The position numbers and the translations under genes were made by a program. Below are positions 63,807-64,000 of a DNA stretch of 64,000 bases, piece by piece. The notes under the pieces were generated by a model that did not search any database, was not told the origin of the DNA, and saw only the letters and a program-made list of their open reading frames with translations. The first letter of the stretch is position 1, and the number at the start of each line of letters is the position of its first letter. Source of the stretch: Rotaria sordida (taxonomy: Eukaryota > Rotifera > Eurotatoria > Philodinida > Philodinidae); contig CAJNOL010001394.1 of NCBI GenBank assembly GCA_905250125.1, forward strand, positions 1-64,000, in the 5' to 3' direction.

Positions 63807-64000
63807 CAAATATAAACTAAGTTTCAATTTATTCCTCTTACTTTGTTGCTCAATGAAAATTTAAATATTTCCATTTATTTTGAACATATATTTATTCAAT
63901 TTTTATTTGAATTTTTTTGAATCTTTAAAGATCATGATTAATCAATTGAACATGATACTATGAATTGACTATAATTCGTAATTTTCTTGAAAATTTCATT
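63807..64000. other. Window end
   Basis: AT-rich; nothing recognised. Confidence 0.4.

Noticed and set aside
1..64000. CRISPR arrays, operons, bacterial promoters
   Set aside because: Intron-rich eukaryotic gene structure; no regularly spaced direct repeats with unique spacers were seen.
1..64000. tRNA or rRNA genes
   Set aside because: None recognised by eye; a covariance-model scan would be needed to exclude tRNAs.

Overview
The window looks like nuclear DNA of a bdelloid rotifer. The genes have many very short introns (48-65 bp) next to occasional long ones, and the intergenic DNA is AT-rich. The gene families are ones expanded in bdelloids: an LDLa/EGF seven-helix receptor, an AMOP protein, F-box proteins, BTB proteins and ART/TPR-like remnants. 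There is a fungal/plant-type aldo/keto reductase, and many short hairpins are built from GTGTGGGTG-like sequence, resembling the TGTGGG telomere repeat known from bdelloids. The species assignment is inference; no rRNA or mitochondrial marker is present.

Layout. 1-2.4 kb: no gene. 2.4-9.6 kb (-): one large receptor gene whose extracellular and seven-helix parts are separated by a 2,041-bp intron holding a MITE-like element. 10.6-11.3 kb (-): AMOP-domain membrane protein. 11.3-15.6 kb: repeats only. 15.6-17.3 kb (-): two unrelated broken genes, the 3' part of a DUF1680/GH127-like glycosidase with seven in-frame stops and a probable ADP-ribosyltransferase/TPR fragment, meeting at a telomere-like hairpin. 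18.6-21.95 kb (+): intact aldo/keto reductase in two exons. 22.9-42.8 kb (+): a NO VEIN-like giant gene (Hsp90/sacsin-type ATPase plus C-terminal DUF3883 nuclease-fold domain). Its phases close over 18 exons to 2,682 residues, but it carries at least three nonsense codons and a 5,037-bp DNA transposon in exon 11. The transposon has 29-bp terminal inverted repeats, a 9-bp target duplication and a two-exon transposase of 819 residues. 42.8-46.2 kb: repeats, including a roughly 630-bp inverted-repeat element. 46.2-49.6 kb (+): a 13-exon p38-type MAP kinase. 49.6-56.3 kb: mostly empty, with a pipsqueak-type transposase remnant. 56.3-58.4 kb (+): BTB protein with a SPRY-like tail. 59.9-61.7 kb (+): single-exon F-box protein. 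62.2-63.8 kb: nested inverted duplications.

The genes do not form a pathway. The main biology is genome structure: gene decay by nonsense substitutions with reading frames otherwise kept, a clean transposon insertion in a large ATPase/nuclease-fold gene, and a dispersed family of telomere-like hairpin elements, several sharing a CTGTTTCT right end. Exon boundaries were inferred by eye from GT/AG signals, reading-frame phase and family similarity.
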